Positions 47,619-60,609 of a stretch of 64,000 nt of DNA are shown here, in pieces. Position numbers and translations under genes: made by a program. Source of the DNA: Cinclus cinclus (lineage: Eukaryota > Chordata > Aves > Passeriformes > Cinclidae); the NCBI RefSeq assembly GCF_963662255.1, contig NC_085052.1:36652654-36716653 (forward strand). The letters are read 5' to 3'. The notes beneath the pieces were generated by a model. That model saw only the letters and a program-made list of their open reading frames with translations. It had not been told where the DNA came from and ran no database searches. Positions within the stretch are counted from its first letter, which is position 1, and each line of letters begins with the position of its first letter.

Positions 47619-50600
47619 TTGGGTCACAATGGATCCTTACTTCTCTTAACCCCTGTGCTGTCACAATGCATCCCATGCCCTTTTAGGCCACTTGGTCTTA
47701 CAATGAACCATTTGATTCTTGGCCTTCATGGTGTCATATTGGTTCCTTGCTTCTATAGGTCCCCATGCTGTCAGAGTCCATCCGTGGTCCTTTTGCGCCC
47801 CCTGGTGTCAAAAGGGATTCTTAGATTGTTAGCCTGCATTGGGTCACAATGGTTCCTTGCTTCTCATAACCCCTGTGCTGTCACAATGCATCCCATGCCC
47901 TTTTAGGCCACTTGATGTCACAATGAATCATTTGATTCTTGGCCTCCATGGTGGCATAATTGTACCAGGTTTTACTTGGGCCCCATGCTGTCACAATTCA
48001 TCCTTGGCCCTTTTATGCCCATTGGTGTCAAAAGGGATCATTAGATTGTTAGCCTCCATTGGGTCACAATGGATCCTTACTTCTCTTAACCCCTGTGCTG
48101 TCACAATGCATCCCATGCCCTTTTAGGCCACATGACGTCACAATGAATTATTTGATTCTTGGCCTCCATGGCGGCATAATAGATCCTTGCTTCTATTGGT
48201 CCCCGTGCTGTAACAATCCATCCCTGGCCCTTTTTATGCCCCCTGGTGCCACAAGGGATCATTAGATTGTTAGCCTGCATTGGGTCACAATGGTTCCTTG
48301 CTTCTCTTAACCTCTGTGGTGTCACAATGCATCCCATGCCCTTTTAGGCCACTTGATGTCACAATGAATCATTTGATTCTTGGCCTCCATGGTGTCATAA
48401 TGGTTCCTTGTTTCTATTGGGCCCCATGTTGTCACAATTCATCCCTGGCCCTTTTACGCCCCCTGGTGTCAAATGGGATCCTCGGAATATTAGCCTCCAT
48501 TGGGTCACAATGGTTCCTTGCTTCTCTTAACCCCTGTGCTGTCACAATGCATCCCATGCCCTTTTAGGCCACTTGATGTCACAATGAATCATTTGATTCT
48601 TGGCCTCCATGGTGGCCTAATTGTACCAGGTTTTACTTGGGCCCCATGCTTTCACAATTCATCCCTGCACCTTTTAGGCCCATTGGTGTCACAAGGTATC
48701 ATTAGATTGTTAGCCTGCATGGGGTCACAATGGTTCCTTGCTTCTCTTAACCTCTGTGGTGTCACAATGCATCCCATGCCCTTTTAGGCCACTTGATGTC
48801 ACAATGAATCATTTGATTCTTGGCCTCCATGGTGGCATAATTGTACCAGGTTTTACTTGGGCCCCGTGCTTTCACAATTCATCCCTGCCCCTTTTAGGCC
48901 CATTGGTGTCACAAGGTATCATTAGATTGTTAGCCTGCATTGGGTCACAATGGTTCCTTGCTTCTCTTAACCTCTGAGGTGTCACAATGCATCCCATGCC
49001 CTTTTAGGCCACTTGATGTCACAATGAATCATTTGATTCTTGGCCTCCATGGTGTCATAATGGTTCCTTGTTTCTATTGGGCCCCATGCTGTCACAATTC
49101 ATCCCTGGCCCTTTTACGCCCCTTGGTGTCAAATGGGATCCTGGGATTATTAGCCTCCATTGGGTCACAATGGATCCTTGCTTCTCTTAACCTCTGTGGT
49201 GTCACAATGCATTCCAAGCCCTTTTAGGCCACTTGGTCTTACAATGAACCATTTGATTCTTGGCCTCCATGGTGTCATAATGGTCCCTTGCTTCTATAGG
49301 ACCCCATGCTGTCAGAGTTCATCCGTGGTCCTTTTGCGCCCCCTGGTGTCCAATGGGATTCTTAGATTGTTAGCCTGCATTGGGTCACAATGGATCCTTG
49401 CTTCTCTTAACCCCTGTGCTGTCACAATGCATCCCATGCCCTTTTAGGCCACTTGATGTCACAATGAATCATTTGATTCTTGGCCTCCATGGTGGCCTAA
49501 TTGTACCAGGTTTTACTTGGGCCCCATGCTTTCACAATTCATCCCTGCACCTTTTAGGCCCATTGGTGTCACAAGGTATCATTAGATTGTTAGCCTGCAT
49601 TGGGTCACAATGGTTCCTTGCTTCTCTTAACCTCTGTGGTGTCACAATGCATCCCATGCCCTTTTAGGCCACTTGATGTCACAATGAATCATTTGATTCT
49701 TGGCCTCCATGGTGTCATAATGGTTCCTTGTTTCTATTGGGCCCCATGCTTTCACAATTCATCCCTGGCCCTTTTACGCCCCCTGGTGTCAAATGGGATC
49801 CTGGGATTATTAGCCTCCATTGGGTCACAATGGATCCTTGCTTCTCTTAACCCCTGTGCTGTCACAATGCATCCCATGCCCTTTTAGGCCACTTGATGTC
49901 ACAATGAATCATTTGATTCTTGGCCTCCATGGTGGCCTAATTGTACCAGGTTTACTTGGGCCCCATGCTGTCACAATTCATCCCTGGCCCTTTTATGCCC
50001 ATTGGTGTCAAAAGGGATCATTAGATTGTTAGCCTCCATTGGGTCACAATGGATCCTTACTTCTCTTAACCCCTGTGCTGTCACAATGCATCCCATGCCC
50101 TTTTAGGCCACATGACGTCACAATGAATTATTTGATTCTTGGCCTCCATGGCGGCATAATAGATCCTTGCTTCTATTGGTCCCCGTGCTGTAACAATCCA
50201 TCCCTGGCCCTTTTTATACCCCCTGGTGCCACAAGGGATCATTAGATTGTTAGCCTGCATTGGGTCACAATGGTTCCTTGCTTCTCTTAACCTCTGTGGT
50301 GTCACAATGCATCCCATGCCCTTTTAGGCCACTTGATGTCACAATGAATCATTTGATTCTTGGCCTCCATGGTGTCATAATGGTTCCTTGTTTCTATTGG
50401 GCCCCATGTTGTCACAATTCATCCCTGGCCCTTTTACGCCCCCTGGTGTCAAATGGGATCCTCGGAATATTAGCCTCCATTGGGTCACAATGGTTCCTTG
50501 CTTCTCTTAACCACTGTGCTGTCACAATGCATCCCATGCCCTTTTAGGCCACTTGGTCTTACAATGAACCATTTGATTCTTGGCCTTCATCGTGTCATAA

Positions 50601-50919
50601 AGGTTCCTTGCTTCTATAGGTCCCCATGCTGTCAGAGTCCATCCGTGGTCCTTTTGCGCCCCCTGGTGTCAAAAGGGATTCTTAGATTGTTAGCCTGCAT
50701 TGGGTCACAATGGTTCCTTGCTTCTCTTAACCCCTGTGCTGTCACAATGCATCCCATGCCCTTTTAGGCCACTTGATGTCACAATGAATCATTTGATTCT
50801 TGGCCTCCATGGTGGCATAATTGTACCAGGTTTTACTTGGGCCCCATGCTTTCACAATTCATCCCTGCCCCTTTTAGGCCCATTGGTGTCACAAGGGATC
50901 ATTAGATTGTTAGCCTGCA
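47619..50919 (+). repeat. Second mosaic block, repeats 35289-36828
   Basis: Monomers at 47619-48499 match 27802-28682 (offset 19,817) and 43215-44095 (offset 4,404). Monomers at 48500-50038 match 35289-36828 at offset 13,211, sharing TGCATGGGGTC (48718), GGGCCCCGTGCTTTC (48860) and CCCCTTGGTGTC. The B'' monomer has lost one T (CCAGGTTTACTTGGG, 49947). C'-A2-D-B follow (50039-50919). Confidence 0.82.
49947..49961 (+). other. Private one-base deletion in a T run
   Basis: CCAGGTTTACTTGGG has three T where class B monomers have four, making the monomer 219 bp. A single occurrence, so either a recent mutation or a homopolymer sequencing error. Confidence 0.8.
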
Positions 50920-53783
50920 TTGGGTCACAATGGTTCCTTGCTTCTCTTAACCTCTGTGGTGTCACAATGCATCCCATGCCCTTTTAGGCCACTTGATGTC
51001 ACAATGAATCATTTGATTCTTGGCCTCCATGGTGGCATAATTGTACCAGGTTTTACTTGGGCCCCATGCTTTCACAATTCATCCCTGCCCCTTTTAGGCC
51101 CATTGGTGTCACAAGGTATCATTAGATTGTTAGCCTGCATTGGGTCACAATGGTTCCTTTTCCGCACTTAACCTCTGTGGTGTCACAATGCATCCCATGC
51201 CCTTTTAGGCCACTTGATGTCACAATGAATCATTTGATTCTTGGCCTCCATGGTGTCATAATGGTTCCTTGTTTCTATTGGGCCCCATGCTGTCACAATT
51301 CATCCCTGGCCCTTTTACGCCCCCTGGTGTTAAATGGGATCCTGGGATTATTAGCCTCCATTGGGTCACAATGGATCCTTGCTTCTCTTAACCCCTGTGC
51401 TGTCACAATGCATCCCATGCCCTTTTAGGCCACTTGATGTCACAATGAATCATTTGATTCTTGGCCTCCATGGTGGCCTAATTGTACCAGGTTTTAATTG
51501 GGCCCCATGCTTTCACAATACATCCCTGCCCCTTTTAGGCCCATTGGTGTCACAAGGGATCATTAGATTGTTAGCCTGCATTGGGTCACAATGGTTCCTT
51601 GCTTCTCTTAACCTCTGTGGTGTCACAATGCATCCCATGCCCTTTTAGGCCACTTGATGTCACAATGAATCATTTGATTCTTGGCCTCCACGGTGGCATA
51701 ATAGATCCTTGCTTCTATTGGTCCCCGTGCTGTAACAATCCATCCCTGGACCTTTTTATACCCCCTGGTGCCACAAGGGATCATTAGATTGTTAGCCTGC
51801 ATTGGGTCACAATGGTTCCTTGCTTCTCTTAACCTCTGTGGTGTCACAATGCATTCCAAGCCCTTTTAGGCCACTTGGTCTTACAATGAACCATTTGATT
51901 CTTGGCCTTCATGGTGTCATAATGGTTCCTTGCTTCTATAGGTCCCCATGCTGTCAGAGTTCATCCGTGGTCGTTTTGCGCACCCTGGTGGCAAAAGGGA
52001 TTCTTAGATTGTTAGCCTGCTTTGGGTCACAATGGTTCCTTGCTTCTCTTAACCCCTGTGCTGTCACAATGCATCCCATGCCCTTTTAGGCCACTTGATG
52101 TCACAATGAATCATTTGATTCTTGGCCTCCATGGTGGCATAATTGTACCAGGTTTTACTTGGGCCCCATGCTGTCACAATTCATCCCTGCCCCTTTTAGG
52201 CCCATTGGTGTCACAAGGGATCATTAGATTGTTAGCCTGCATTGGGTCACAATGGTTCCTTGCTTCTCTTAACCTCTGTGGTGTCACAATGCATCCCATG
52301 CCCTTTTAGGCCACTTGATGTCACAATGAATCATTTGATTCTTGGCCTCCATGGTGGTGTAATTGTACCAGGTTTTTATTGGGCACCATGCTGTCACAAT
52401 TCATCCCTGGCCCTTTTATGCCCATTGGTGTCAAAAGGGATCATTAGATTGTTAGCCTCCATTGGGTCACAATGGATCCTTACTTCTCTTAACCCCTGTG
52501 CTGTCACACTGCATCCCATGCCCTTTTAGGCCACATGACGTCACAATGAATTATTTGATTCTTGGCCTCCATGGCGGCATAATAGATCCTTGCTTCTATT
52601 GGTCCCCGTGCTGTAACAATCCATCCCTGGCCCTTTTTATACCCCCTGGTGCCACAAGGGATCATTAGATTGTTAGCCTGCATTGGGTCACAATGGTTCC
52701 TTGCTTCTCTTAACCTCTGTGGTGTCACAATGCATCCCATGCCCTTTTAGGCCACTTGATGTCACAATGAATCATTTGATTCTTGGCCTCCATGGTGTCA
52801 TAATGGTTCCTTGTTTCTATTGGGCCCCATGTTGTCACAATTCATCCCTGGCCCTTTTGCGCCCCCTGGTGTCAAATGGGATCCTCGGAATATTAGCCTC
52901 CATTGGGTCACAATGGTTCCTTGCTTCTCTTAACTCCTGTGCTGTCACAATGCATCCCATGCCCTTTTAGGCCACTTGGTCTTACAATGAACCATTTGAT
53001 TCTTGGCCTTCATGGTGTCATAATGGTTCCTTGCTTCTATAGGTCCCCATGCTGTCAGAGGCCATCCGTGGTCCTTTTGCGCCCCCTGGTGCCAAAAGGG
53101 ATTCTTAGATTGTTAGCCTGCATTGGGTCACAATGGTTCCTTGCTTCTCTTAACCCCTGTGCTGTCACAATGCATCCCATGCCCTTTTAGGCCACATGAT
53201 GTCACAATGAATCATTTGATTCTTGGCCTCCATGGTGGCATAATAGATCCTTGCTTCTCTTGGTCCCCGTGCTGTAACAATCCATCCCTGGCACTTTTTA
53301 TGCCCCCTGGTGCCACAAGGGATCATTAGATTGTTAGCCTGCATTGGGTCACGATGGTTCCTTGCTTCTCTTAACCTCTGTGGTGTCACAATGCATTCCA
53401 AGCCCTTTTAGGCCACTTGGTCTTACAATGAACCATTTGATTCTTGGCCTCCATGGTGTCATAATGGTTCCTTGCTTCTATAGGACCCCATGCTGTCAGA
53501 GTTCATCCGTGGTCCTTTTGCGCCCCCTGGTGTCAAAAGGGATTCTTAGATTGTTAGCCTGCATTGGGTCACAATGGATCCTTGCTTCTCTTAACCCCTG
53601 TGCTGTCACAATGCATCCCATGCCCTTTTAGGCCACTTGATGTCACAATGAATCATTTGATTCTTGGCCTCCATGGTGGCATAATTGTACCAGGTTTTAC
53701 TTGGGCCCCATGCTTTCACAATTCATCCCTGGCCCTTTTAGGCCCATTGGTGTCACAAGGGATCATTAGATTGTTAGCCTGCA
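50920..53783 (+). repeat. Transition zone of 13 monomers
   Basis: Order B-A-B-C-D'-B-B-C'-A2-D-C-E-B. Private substitutions are more frequent than to the left: TGTTAAATGGG near 51329, GCGCACCCTGG near 51978, GGTTTTTATTGGGCACC near 52372, CTCTTGGTCCCC near 53257 and GGGTCACGATGG near 53347. I found no whole-block partner in the window. Confidence 0.75.
51160..51167 (+). other. Unexplained 8-base patch in S6
   Basis: TTCCGCAC sits where every other monomer has GCTTCTC, between GGTTCCTT and TTAACC, adding one base. It is not found in any sub-repeat and occurs once. Confidence 0.85.
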
Positions 53784-56700
53784 TTGGGTCACAATGGTTC
53801 CTTGCTTCTCTTAACCTCTGTGGTGTCACAATGCATTCCAAGCCCTTTTAGGCAACTTGGTCTTACAATGAACCATTTGATTCTTGGCCTTCATGGTGTC
53901 ATAATGGTTCCTTGCTTCTATAGGTCCCCATGCTGTCAGAGTTCATCCGTGATCCTTTTGCGCCCCCTGGTGTCAAAAGGGATTCTTAGATTGTTAGCCT
54001 GCATTGGGTCACAATGGTGCCTTGCTTCTCTTAACCCCTGTGCTGTCACAATGCATCCCATGCCCTTTTAGGCCACTTGATGTCACAATGAATCATTTGA
54101 TTCTTGGCCTCCATGGTGGCGTAATTGTACCAGATTTTAATTGGGCCCCGTGCTTTCACAATGCATCCCTGCCCCTTTTAGGCCCATTGGTGTCAAAAGG
54201 GATCATTAGATTGTTAGCCTCCATTGGGTCACAATGGATCCTTGCTTCTCTTAACCCCTGTGCTGTCACAATGCATCCCATGCCCTTTTAGGCCACTTGT
54301 TGTCACAATGAATCATTTGTTTCTTGGCCTCCATGGTGTCATAATGGTTCCTTGCTTCTATAGGTCCCCATGAAGTCAGAGTCCATCTGTGGTCCTTTTG
54401 CGCCCCCTGGTGTCAAAAGGGATCATTAGATTGTTAGCCTGCATTGGGTCACAATGGTTCCTTGCTTCTCTTAACCCCTGTGGTGTCACAATGCATCCCA
54501 TGCCCTTTTAGGCCACATGATGTCACAATGAATTATTTGATTCTTGGGCTCCATGGCGGCATAATAGATCCTTGCTTCTATTGGTCCCCGTGCTGTAACA
54601 ATTCATCCCTGGCCCTTTTAGGCCCATTGGTGTCACAAGGGATCATTAGATTGTTAGCCTGCATTGGGTCACAATGGTTCCTTGCTTCTCTTAACCTCTG
54701 TGGTGTCACAATGCATCCCATGCCCTTTTAGGCCACTTGATGTCACAATGAATCATTTGATTCTTGGCCTCCATGGTGTCATAATGGTTCCTTGTTTCTA
54801 TTGGGCCCCATGCTGTCACAATTCATCCCTGGCCCTTTTACGCCCCCTGGTTTCAAATGGGATCCTGGGATTATTAGCCTCCATTGGGTCACAATGGATC
54901 CTTGCTTCTCTTAAACCCTGTGCTGTCACAATGCATCCCATGCCCTTTTAGGCCACTTGATGTCACAATGAATCATTTGATTCTTGGCCTCCACGGTGGC
55001 ATAATAGATCCTTGCTTCTATTGGTCCCCGTGCTGTAACAATCCATCCCTGGCCCTTTTTATACCCCCTGGTGCCACAAGGGATCATTAGATTGTTAGCC
55101 TGCATTGGGTCACAATGGTTCCTTGCTTCTCTTAACCTCTGTGGTGTCACAATGCATTCCAAGCCCTTTTAGGCCACTTGGTCTTACAATGAACCATTTG
55201 ATTCTTGGCCTTCATGGTGTCATAATGGTCCCTTGCTTCTATAGGTCCCCATGCCGTCAGAGTTCATCCGTGGTCCTTTTGCGCCCCCTGGTGTCAAAAG
55301 GGATTCTTAGATTGTTAGCCTGCATTGGGTCACAATGGTTCCTTGCTTCTCTTAACCCCTGTGCTGTCACAATGCATCCCATGCCCTTTTAGGCCACTTG
55401 ATGTCACAATGAATCATTTGATTCTTGGCCTCCATGGTGGCATAATAGATCCTTGCTTCTATTGGTCCCCGTGCTGTAACAATCCATCCCTGGCCCTTTT
55501 TATACCCCCTGGTGTCACAAGGGATCATTAGATTGTTAACCTGCATTGGGTCACAATGGTTCCTTGCTTCTCTTAACCCCTGTGCTGTCACAATGCATCC
55601 CATGCCCTGTTAGGCCACTTGATGTCACAATGAACCATTTGATTCTTGGCCTTCATGGTGTCATAATGGTTCCTTGCTTCTATAGGTCCCCATGCTGTCA
55701 GAGTTCATCCGTGGTCCTTTTGCGCCCCCTGGTGTCAAAAGGGATTCTTAGATTGTTAGCCTGCATTGGGTCACAATGGTTCCTTGCTTCTCTTAACCTC
55801 TGTGGTGTCATAATGCATCCCATGCCCTTTTAGGCTACTTGATGTCACAATGAATCATTTAATTTTTGGCCTCCATGGTGGCGTAATTGTACCAGGTTTT
55901 AATTGGGCCCCATGCTTTCACAATACATCCCTGCCCCTTTTAGGCCCATTGGCGTCAAAAGGGATCATTAGATTGTTAGCCTCCATTGGGTCACAATGGA
56001 TCCTTGCTTCTCTTAACCCCTGTGCTGTCACAATGCATCCCATGCCCTTTTAGGCCACATGATGTCACAATGAATCATTTGATTCTTGGCCTCCACGGAG
56101 GCATAATAGATCCTTGCTTCTATTGGTCCCCGTGCTGTAACAATCCATCCCTGGCCCTTTTTATACCCCCTGGTGCCACAAGGGATCATTAGATTGTTAG
56201 CCTGCATTGGGTCACAATGGTTCCTTGCTTCTCTTAACCTCTGTGGTGTCACAATGCATTCCAAGCCCTTTTAGGCCACTTGGTCTTACAATGAACCATT
56301 TGATTCTTGGCCTCCAAGGTGGCATAATTGTACCAGGTTTAACTTGGGCCCCATGCTTTCACAATTCCTCCCTGCCCCTTTTAGGCCCATAGGTGTCACA
56401 AGGGATCATTAGATTCTTAGCCTGCATTGGGTCACAATGGTTCCTTGCTTCTCTTAACCTCTGTGGTGTCACAATGCATCCCATGCCCTTTTAGGCCACT
56501 TGATGTCACAATGAATCATTTGTTTCTTGGCCTTCATGGTGTCATAATGGTTCCTTGCTTCTATAGGTCCCCATGCTGTCAGAGTCCATCCGTGGTCCTT
56601 TTGCGCCCCCTGGTGTCAAAAGGGATTCTTAGATTGTTAGCCTGCATTGGGTCACAATGGTTCCTTGCTTCTCTTAACCTCTGTGGTGTCACAATGCATC

Positions 56701-57526
56701 CCATGCCCTTTTAGGCCACTTGATGTCACAATAAATCATTTAATTCTTGGCCTCCATGGTGGCGTAATTGAACCAGGTTTTAATTGGGCCCCATGCTTTC
56801 ACAATACATCCCTGCCCCTTTTAGGCCCATTGGTGTCAAAAGGGATCATTAGATTGTTAGCCTCCATTGGGTCACAATGGTTCCTTGCTTCTCTTAACCC
56901 CTGTGCTGTCACAATGCATCCCATGCGCTTTTAGGCCACATGATGTCACAATGAATTATTTGATTCTTGGCCTCCATGGTGGCATAATAGATCCTTGCTT
57001 CTATTGGTCCCCGTGCTGTAACAATTCATCGCTGGCCCTTTTAGGCCCATTGGTGTCACAAGGGATCATTAGATTGTTAGCCTGCATTGGGTCACAATGG
57101 TTCCTTGCTTCTCTTAACCTCTGTGGTGTCACAATGCATCCCATGCCCTTTTAGGCCACATGATGTCACAATGAATCATTTGATTCTTGGCCTCCATGGT
57201 GTCATAATGGTTCCTTGTTTCTATTGGGCCCCATGCTGTCACAATACATCCCTGGCCCTTTTATGCCCCCTGGTGTCCAATGGGATTCTTAGATTGTTAG
57301 CCTGCATTGGGTCACAATGGATCCTTGCTTCTCTTAACCCCTGTGCTGTCACAATGCATCCCATGCCCTTTTAGGCCACTTGATGTCACAATGAATCATT
57401 TGATTCTTGGCCTCCATGGTGGCATAATTGTACCAGGTTTTACTTGGGCCCCATGCTTTCACAATACATCCCTGCCCCTTTTAGGCCCATTGGTGTCACA
57501 AGGGATCATTAGATTGTTAGCCTGCA
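53784..57526 (+). repeat. 17-mer HOR, copy 1 (3,743 bp)
   Basis: Seventeen monomers, D-B-D-C/B-A-C-D-C-D-B-C-B-D-B-C/B-A-B, recur from 57527 at offset 3,743. Shared unusual states include CCACTTGTTGTCAC (54295 and 58038), CCATGAAGTCAGAG (54368 and 58111), AATGGTGCCTTGC (54013 and 57756), GTCATAATGCATCC (55807 and 59550) and CCCTGTTAGG (55605 and 59348). Confidence 0.84.
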
Positions 57527-60500
57527 TTGGGTCACAATGGTTCCTTGCTTCTCTTAACCTCTGTGGTGTCACAATGCATTCCAAGCCCTTTTAGGCCACT
57601 TGGTCTTACAATGAACCATTTGATTCTTGGCCTTCATGGTGTCATAATGGTTCCTTGCTTCTATAGGTCCCCATGCTGTCACAGTTCATCCGTGGTCCTT
57701 TTGCGCCCCCTGGTGTCAAAAGGGATTCTTAGATTGTTAGCCTGCATTGGGTCACAATGGTGCCTTGCTTCTCTTAACCCCTGTGCTGTCACAATGCATC
57801 CCATGACCTTTTAGGCCACTTGATGTCACAATGAATCATTTTATTCTTGGCCTCCATGGTGGCGTAATTGTACCAGATTTTAATTGGGCCCCGTGCTTTC
57901 ACAATGCATCCCTGCCCCTTTTAGGCCCATTGGTGTCAAAAGGGATCATTAGTTTGTTAGCCTCCATTGGGTCACAATGGATCCTTGCTTCTCTTAACCC
58001 CTGTGCTGTCACAATGCATCCCATGCCCTTTTAGGCCACTTGTTGTCACAATGAATCATTTGTTTCTTGGCCTCCATGGTGTCATAATGGTTCCTTGCTT
58101 CTATAGGTCCCCATGAAGTCAGAGTCCATCTGTGGTCCTTTTGCGCCCCCTGGTGTCAAAAGGGATCATTAGATTGTTAGCCTGCATTGGGTCACAATGG
58201 TTCCTTGCTTCTCTTAACCCCTGTGGTGTCACAATGCATCCCATGCCCTTTTAGGCCACATGATGTCACAATGAATTATTTGATTCTTGGGCTCCATGGC
58301 GGCATAATAGATCCTTGCTTCTATTGGTCCCCGTGCTGTAACAATTCATCGCTGGCCCTTTTAGGCCCATTGGTGCCACAAGGGATCATTAGATTGTTAG
58401 CCTGCATTGGGTCACAATGGTTCCTTGCTTCTCTTAACCTCTGTGGTGTCACAATGCATCCCATGCCCTTTTAGGCCACTTGATGTCACAATGAATCATT
58501 TGATTCTTGGCCTCCATGGTGTCATAATGGTTCCTTGTTTCTATTGGGCCCCATGCTGTCACAATTCATCCCTGGCCCTTTTACGCCCCCTGGTTTCAAA
58601 TGGGATCCTGGGATTATTAGCCTCCATTGGGTCACAATGGATCCTTGCTTCTCTTAAACCCTGTGCTGTCACAATGCATCCCATGCCCTTTTAGGCCACT
58701 TGATGTCACAATGAATCATTTGATTCTTGGCCTCCACGGTGGCATAATAGATCCTTGCTTCTATTGGTCCCCGTGCTGTAACAATCCATCCCTGGCCCTT
58801 TTTATACCCCCTGGTGCCACAAGGGTTCATTAGATTGTTAGCCTGCATTGGGTCACAATGGTTCCTTGCTTCTCTTAACCTCTGTGGTGTCACAATGCAT
58901 TCCAAGCCCTTTTAGGCCACTTGGTCATACAATGAACCATTTGATTCTTGGCCTTCATGGTGTCATAATGGTTCCTTGCTTCTATAGGTCCCCATGCCGT
59001 CAGAGTTCATCCGTGGTCCTTTTGCGCCCCCTGGTGTCAAAAGGGATTCTTAGATTGTTAGCCTGCATTGGGTCACAATGGTTCCTTGCTTCTCTTAACC
59101 CCTGTGCTGTCACAATGCATCCCATGCCCTTTTAGGCCACTTGGTGTCACAATGAATCATTTGATTCTTGGCCTCCATGGTGGCATAATAGATCCTTGCT
59201 TCTATTGGTCCCCGTGCTATAACAATCCATCCCTGGCCCTTTATATACCCCCTGGTGTCACAAGGGATCATTAGATTGTTAACCTGCATTGGGTCACAAT
59301 GGTTCCTTGCTTCTCTTAACCCCTGTGCTGTCACAATGCATCCCATGCCCTGTTAGGCCACTTGATGTCACAATGAACCATTTGATTCTTGGCCTTCATG
59401 GTGTCATAATGGTTCCTTGCTTCTATAGGTCCCCATGCTGTCAGAGTTCATCCGTGGTCCTTTTGCGCCCCCTGGAGTCAAAAGGGATTCTTAGATTGTT
59501 AGCCTGCATTGGGTCACAATGGTTCCTTGCTTCTCTTAACCTCTGTGGTGTCATAATGCATCCCATGCCCTTTTAGGCTACTTGATGTCACAATGAATCA
59601 TTTAATTTTTGGCCTCCATGGTGGCGTAATTGTACCAGGTTTTAATTGGGCCCCATGCTTTCACAATACATCCCTGCCCCTTTTAGGCCCATTGGCGTCA
59701 AAAGGGATCATTAGATTGTTAGCCTCCATTGGGTCACAATGGATCCTTGCTTCTCTTAACCCCTGTGCTGTCACAATGCATCCCATGCCCTTTTAGGCCA
59801 CATGATGTCACAATGAATCATTTGGTTCTTGGCCTCCACGGAGGCATAATAGATCCTTGCTTCTATTGGTCCCCGTGCTGTAACAATCCATCCCTGGCCC
59901 TTTTTATACCCCCTGGTGCCACAAGGGATCATTAGATTGTTAGCCTGCATTGGGTCACAATGGTTCCTTGCTTCTCTTAACCTCTGTGGTGTCACAATGC
60001 ATTCCAAGCCCTTTTAGGCCACTTGGTCTTACAATGAACCATTTGATTCTTGGCCTCCATGGTGGCATAATTGTACCAGGTTTTACTTGGGCCCCATGCT
60101 TTCACAATTCCTCCCTGCCCCTTTTAGGCCCATAGGTGTCACAAGGGATCATTAGATTCTTAGCCTGCATTGGGTCACAATGGTTCCTTGCTTCTCTTAA
60201 CCTCTGTGGTGTCACAATGCATCCCATGCCCTTTTAGGCCACTTGATGTCACAATGAATAATTTGTTTCTTGGCCTCCATGGTGTCATAATGGTTCCTTG
60301 CTTCTATAGGTCCCCATGCTGTCAGAGTCCATCCGTGGTCCTTTTGCGCCCCCTGCTGTCAAAAGGGATTCTTAGATTGTTAGCCTGCATTGGGTCACAA
60401 TGGTTCCTTGCTTCTCTTAACCTCTGTGGTGTCACAGTGCATCCCATGCCCTTTTAGGCCACTTGATGTCACAATGAATCATTTAATTCTTGGCCTCCAT

Positions 60501-60609
60501 GGTGGCGTAATTGAACCAGGTTTTAATTGGGCCCCATGCTTTCACAATACATCCCTGCCCCTTTTAGGCCCATTGGTGTCAAAAGGGATCATTAGATTGT
60601 TAGCGTCCA
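57527..60609 (+). repeat. 17-mer HOR, copy 2, truncated to 14 monomers (3,083 bp)
   Basis: Follows the 3,743-bp register through the B monomer at 60390. A class D monomer at 60610-60829, resembling 57967, then intervenes, after which the order resumes one monomer late (60830 against 56867, offset 3,963). Private changes include AGGGTTCATTAG near 58823 and TGCTATAACAATCC near 59217. Confidence 0.82.
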
